DNA of 64,000 bases from G965227875 sp965227875 (GTDB lineage Bacteria > Pseudomonadota > Alphaproteobacteria > Rhizobiales > JAJFHC01), in NCBI GenBank assembly GCA_965227875.1, contig OZ245783.1, positions 4,402,001-4,466,000 of the forward strand. Reading direction: 5' to 3'. Below are positions 61,516-64,000 of this stretch, piece by piece. The translations under genes were made by a program, and so were the position numbers. Under the pieces are notes generated by a model, which was not told the origin of the DNA, did no database searches, and worked only from the letters and a program-made list of their open reading frames with translations. Positions within the stretch are counted from its first letter, which is position 1. Every line of letters starts with the position of its first letter.

Positions 61516-62127
61516 CTAGTCGACGGGCGACACCTTCATGATGTCGACCATGGTCGCATGGGCATCGACACCGCCCGTGTTGGTGATGGTGTGGTCGCGG
61601 TCTCCGCGGAACCGCACTGTCTGCCCTTCGGTGATTTCACGTGATTCCCCGTCCACCGTGACGGTAAGCGTGCCTTTCAGAACGCTCAGATGTTCGACGC
61701 AACCGGTCTGGTGGGCTTCCGACTCGAGCACGCCGCCGGGTTTGGCATGAAAATCGTACCACTGGACGTACTGCACGACGTTCAGCCAGCCGATGATGCG
61801 CATCGTGCACAGGCCGTCCTCGCTCGTCAGGACCGGTGTCGCCGTCCGCCCGGCAACCTCGAGGAAGGCATCGTCGCCCTGGGCCTTGAGAACCTCGTCT
61901 ATGGTCGTGTTGAGCGCGCCGCTCAACCGGGAAATGGTGCCGATCGTCGGATTTGTCTCGTTGCGCTCGATCTGGGAGATGATCGATTTCGCGACGCCGG
62001 ACTGCTCCGACAGGTCGCCCAGCGACATGTTGTACGCCTTGCGCAGCCGCTGGATTGTCTTGCCGAGTTCCGGCGCCACATCCATTGCCGTTTCCCTGCC
62101 GCCACGCCGGACTGTTTCTTTTTTCAT
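61516..62127 (-). CDS. XRE-family regulator with C-terminal cupin
   Basis: A 203-aa sensor-repressor. The HTH lies at about 25-78 (LGDLSEQSGVAKSIISQIER), and the cupin at about 130-200 (HQTGCVEHLSVLKGTLTVTV, GQTVRFRGDRDH). An in-frame ATG at 62085 has a better-spaced AGGGA and may be the real start. It converges on the MttB-like gene with three bases between stop codons. Cupin-type regulators of this sort often control amine or amino acid catabolism. Confidence 0.88.
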   Translation of the reverse strand: MKKETVRRGGRETAMDVAPELGKTIQRLRKAYNMSLGDLSEQSGVAKSIISQIERNETNPTIGTISRLSGALNTTIDEVLKAQGDDAFLEVAGRTATPVLTSEDGLCTMRIIGWLNVVQYVQWYDFHAKPGGVLESEAHQTGCVEHLSVLKGTLTVTVDGESREITEGQTVRFRGDRDHTITNTGGVDAHATMVDIMKVSPVD

Positions 62128-62387
62128 TCCCTGTCTCTAACTATCGATTGCGTTCTGTAAAAAGAACGACTATATGTTTTACCGGTTTGTCACACCGTGA
62201 AGCCGAAAACAAGAGCGTTTTCAAAGACCGGTGGGGCATCTGAGATTTTGTCGGCCAACGAACGCGTTTGGTTTGACGAACAGTGTGGTCGACCGATGCC
62301 GAACGACGTCAGTGACGACGTTACAGGGTCGGAGAGACGGCACAAAGAAGAAAATGAGCGGTCCGTGGTCGCATATTGGAGCAGGAA

Positions 62388-63857
62388 ATGAGGCATTTTC
62401 CGGTATTTTTCGATCTGGATCGACGTGAGGTCGTCGCGGTCGGCGGTGGCGAGGAAATTGCCCAGAAACTGCGTCTGGTCGGCCGTACCGGTGCACGCCT
62501 GACCGTGGTCTCGCCGCGTGTCACGACCGAAATCGCCGAACTCGCCCGGAACGGTCGGCTCGAATGGCACGCCCGCGCGTTCGATCCGACGGACATCGAC
62601 GACGCAAGTCTCGTATACGTCTCCACTGGAGATGCCGAAGCTGATGCCGCGGCCGCGGCCGCGGCGGGCGACCGTGGCATTCCCGTGAACGTGATCGATC
62701 GCCCTGAACTCTGCACGTTCTACACGCCGGCGATCGTCGACCGCGATCCGGTCGTCGTGGCGATCGGGACCGAAGGCACCGCGCCGGTGCTCGCGCGCGG
62801 CCTGAAGTCGCGCATAGAGAGCATGCTGCCGGTGAACCTCGGACGGATTGCCCGCCTCGCCTCGTCCTGGCGGGACCGGGTGGCCGATGTCCTGCCGGAA
62901 GGGCTGCCCCGTCGCAGGTTCTGGGACGGTTTCTTTTTCGGCGCTCTGCGTGACCGGCTCCTTGACGGCGACACGCCAAACCGCGACGCGATCGAACAGG
63001 AGCTTTCCGCCGGTCAGGCGGAGGCCCGGGAAAGCCGCCAGGGACGGGTGTCTCTGGTGGGCGCGGGCCCCGGGGATCCCGAACTTCTCACACTCAAGGC
63101 GCGCCGCAAGCTCCAGGAAGCCGATGTCATCGTCTATGACCGGCTGGTCGGACCGGGCATTCTCGAGTTCGCACGACGCGATGCCGAAAGAATCAGCGTC
63201 GGCAAGGCGCCCGGCAAACCCTCGCCCACCCAGGACAGCATCAACGCCATTCTTGTCGACCACGCCCGTCGAGGCCGTTTCGTCGTCAGGCTCAAGGGCG
63301 GTGATCCCTACATTTTCGGCCGCGGTGCGGAAGAACAGGTGGCGCTGCAGTCCGAAGGCATTCCGGTTGATGTCGTCCCCGGCATTACGGCGGCTGCGGC
63401 CTGTGCCGCATCCGTGATGCTCCCGCTCACCACGAGAGGCGTCAATCGCGGCCTGACGCTGCTTACGGGCACCTCGGAGAGCGGCCCGGCGGAGCACGAC
63501 TGGTCTGCACTTGCGGCCAAGGGAGCGGCCTTCGCGGTTTACATGGGCGTCGCCAGCAGTTCGCATATCGAAGCGCGGCTTCTGGAGGCCGGCATCGACC
63601 CGGCCACACCCGTCACGATCGTCGAGAACGGCACGCTGCCGACAGAGCGGTGCCTGTCGACCACCATCCGGCATCTCAGGAGAACCGTTCGCGCCCAGGG
63701 CGTCAGGGGTCCGGCGATCATCTACGTCGGATTGCACTGGCCCACCGCGAGAACAGCGGCCGCCGACGTCGCGGCACAAGGGGTCATTCCCTTCCCTCAT
63801 CCGGCGGCAACAGCCGGCAACACCAACAACAGCCAGCCCGTGGAGATCCGCGCATGA
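62388..63857 (+). CDS. cysG: Siroheme synthase CysG
   Basis: Trifunctional enzyme: uroporphyrinogen III methyltransferase, precorrin-2 dehydrogenase and sirohydrochlorin ferrochelatase. The 489-aa protein (ATG 62388 after GGAGCAGGAA) has an N-terminal NAD domain (VVAVGGGEEIAQKLRLV) and a SUMT domain from about 210 (VSLVGAGPGDPELLTLKA, VVRLKGGDPYIFGRG). It supplies siroheme for sulfite/nitrite reductase. Its stop overlaps the next ATG by four bases. Confidence 0.96.
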   Translation: MRHFPVFFDLDRREVVAVGGGEEIAQKLRLVGRTGARLTVVSPRVTTEIAELARNGRLEWHARAFDPTDIDDASLVYVSTGDAEADAAAAAAAGDRGIPVNVIDRPELCTFYTPAIVDRDPVVVAIGTEGTAPVLARGLKSRIESMLPVNLGRIARLASSWRDRVADVLPEGLPRRRFWDGFFFGALRDRLLDGDTPNRDAIEQELSAGQAEARESRQGRVSLVGAGPGDPELLTLKARRKLQEADVIVYDRLVGPGILEFARRDAERISVGKAPGKPSPTQDSINAILVDHARRGRFVVRLKGGDPYIFGRGAEEQVALQSEGIPVDVVPGITAAAACAASVMLPLTTRGVNRGLTLLTGTSESGPAEHDWSALAAKGAAFAVYMGVASSSHIEARLLEAGIDPATPVTIVENGTLPTERCLSTTIRHLRRTVRAQGVRGPAIIYVGLHWPTARTAAADVAAQGVIPFPHPAATAGNTNNSQPVEIRA

Positions 63858-64000
63858 CCGGTAAGATACTGACCGCCAACTCGCTTGAAACGGGCGACGT
63901 CATCTACTTCGCCAAGGCGGGCGACTGGTCGGCGGATCTCAACGACGCGTTTGTGGGCCTGGACGAGAGCGCCTGGACCTGGCTTGGCCGCAAGGCCGAG
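63854..64000 (+). CDS. DUF2849 family protein (partial, runs off the window)
   Basis: The first 49 codons of a gene starting MTGKILTANSLETGDVIYFA, overlapping cysG by ATGA. In alphaproteobacteria a DUF2849 gene commonly sits between cysG and the sulfite reductase gene, and the visible N-terminus fits. Function is not established. The 3' end lies beyond 64000. Confidence 0.82.
   Translation, partial: MTGKILTANSLETGDVIYFAKAGDWSADLNDAFVGLDESAWTWLGRKAE

Overview
The window is high-GC bacterial DNA with alphaproteobacterial gene content, probably Hyphomicrobiales or Rhodospirillales-like. The main evidence is the leftward block rlpA-dac-tmk-holB-metG-tatD-MBL-mazG, the cysG-DUF2849 overlap at the right edge, HWE-type histidine kinase architecture and abundant PotABCD, TRAP and aromatic-catabolism genes. 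Genus cannot be decided from this sequence alone. Most of the DNA is coding. I see no transposase, integrase, phage gene or CRISPR array. The one RNA gene found is tRNA-Ser(UGA).

Layout: 1-480 is a patch of palindromic intergenic repeats. 0.5-8.9 kb is a housekeeping operon for peptidoglycan, dTMP, DNA polymerase III clamp loading and Met-tRNA, read leftwards. 9.1-11.3 kb holds a PAP2 membrane enzyme, phnN and tRNA-Ser. 11.4-16.4 kb is a signalling island: an HWE hybrid kinase, a classical hybrid kinase and a lone receiver protein. 16.5-18.2 kb is a ketoacyl synthase with a MarR regulator and a matching pair of palindromic operators. 18.6-31.5 kb holds two paralogous PotABCD-type ABC transporter operons whose ATPase genes are nearly identical, then a DUF1194 protein, creatinase and a GlcD-like flavoprotein. 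31.7-35.8 kb is a TPR/beta-barrel outer-membrane protein translationally coupled to a 917-aa FecR-domain protein with a TbpB-like C-terminal barrel. This is a candidate type XI (Slam-like) secretion pair. 35.8-39.6 kb has an XRE regulator divergent from a fatty acid desaturase, and typA.

39.7-59.9 kb is a catabolic region: a TRAP transporter, acyl-CoA synthetase and dehydrogenase, a NicX-like ring dioxygenase overlapping a NicD-like hydrolase, a MarR regulator divergent from a P450 and a beta-HAD dehydrogenase. It continues with a flavin monooxygenase, a degenerate MBL protein, an FAH-family hydrolase, a short homogentisate-dioxygenase-like protein, a second MarR, a HAD dehalogenase and pcaB/D/C. 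Matching 18-bp near-palindromes lie upstream of the TRAP genes and, in tandem, in the hmgA/marR divergent region. They suggest one MarR regulator ties uptake to ring cleavage. 59.9-64 kb has a non-pyrrolysine MttB-family methyltransferase, an XRE-cupin regulator, cysG and the start of a DUF2849 gene.

The most interesting candidates are the Slam-like/FecR-barrel pair, the two transporter operons with a homogenised ATPase plus conserved promoters and hairpins, and the inferred MarR regulon. All functions are read from motifs and remembered family sequences; no database search was run.
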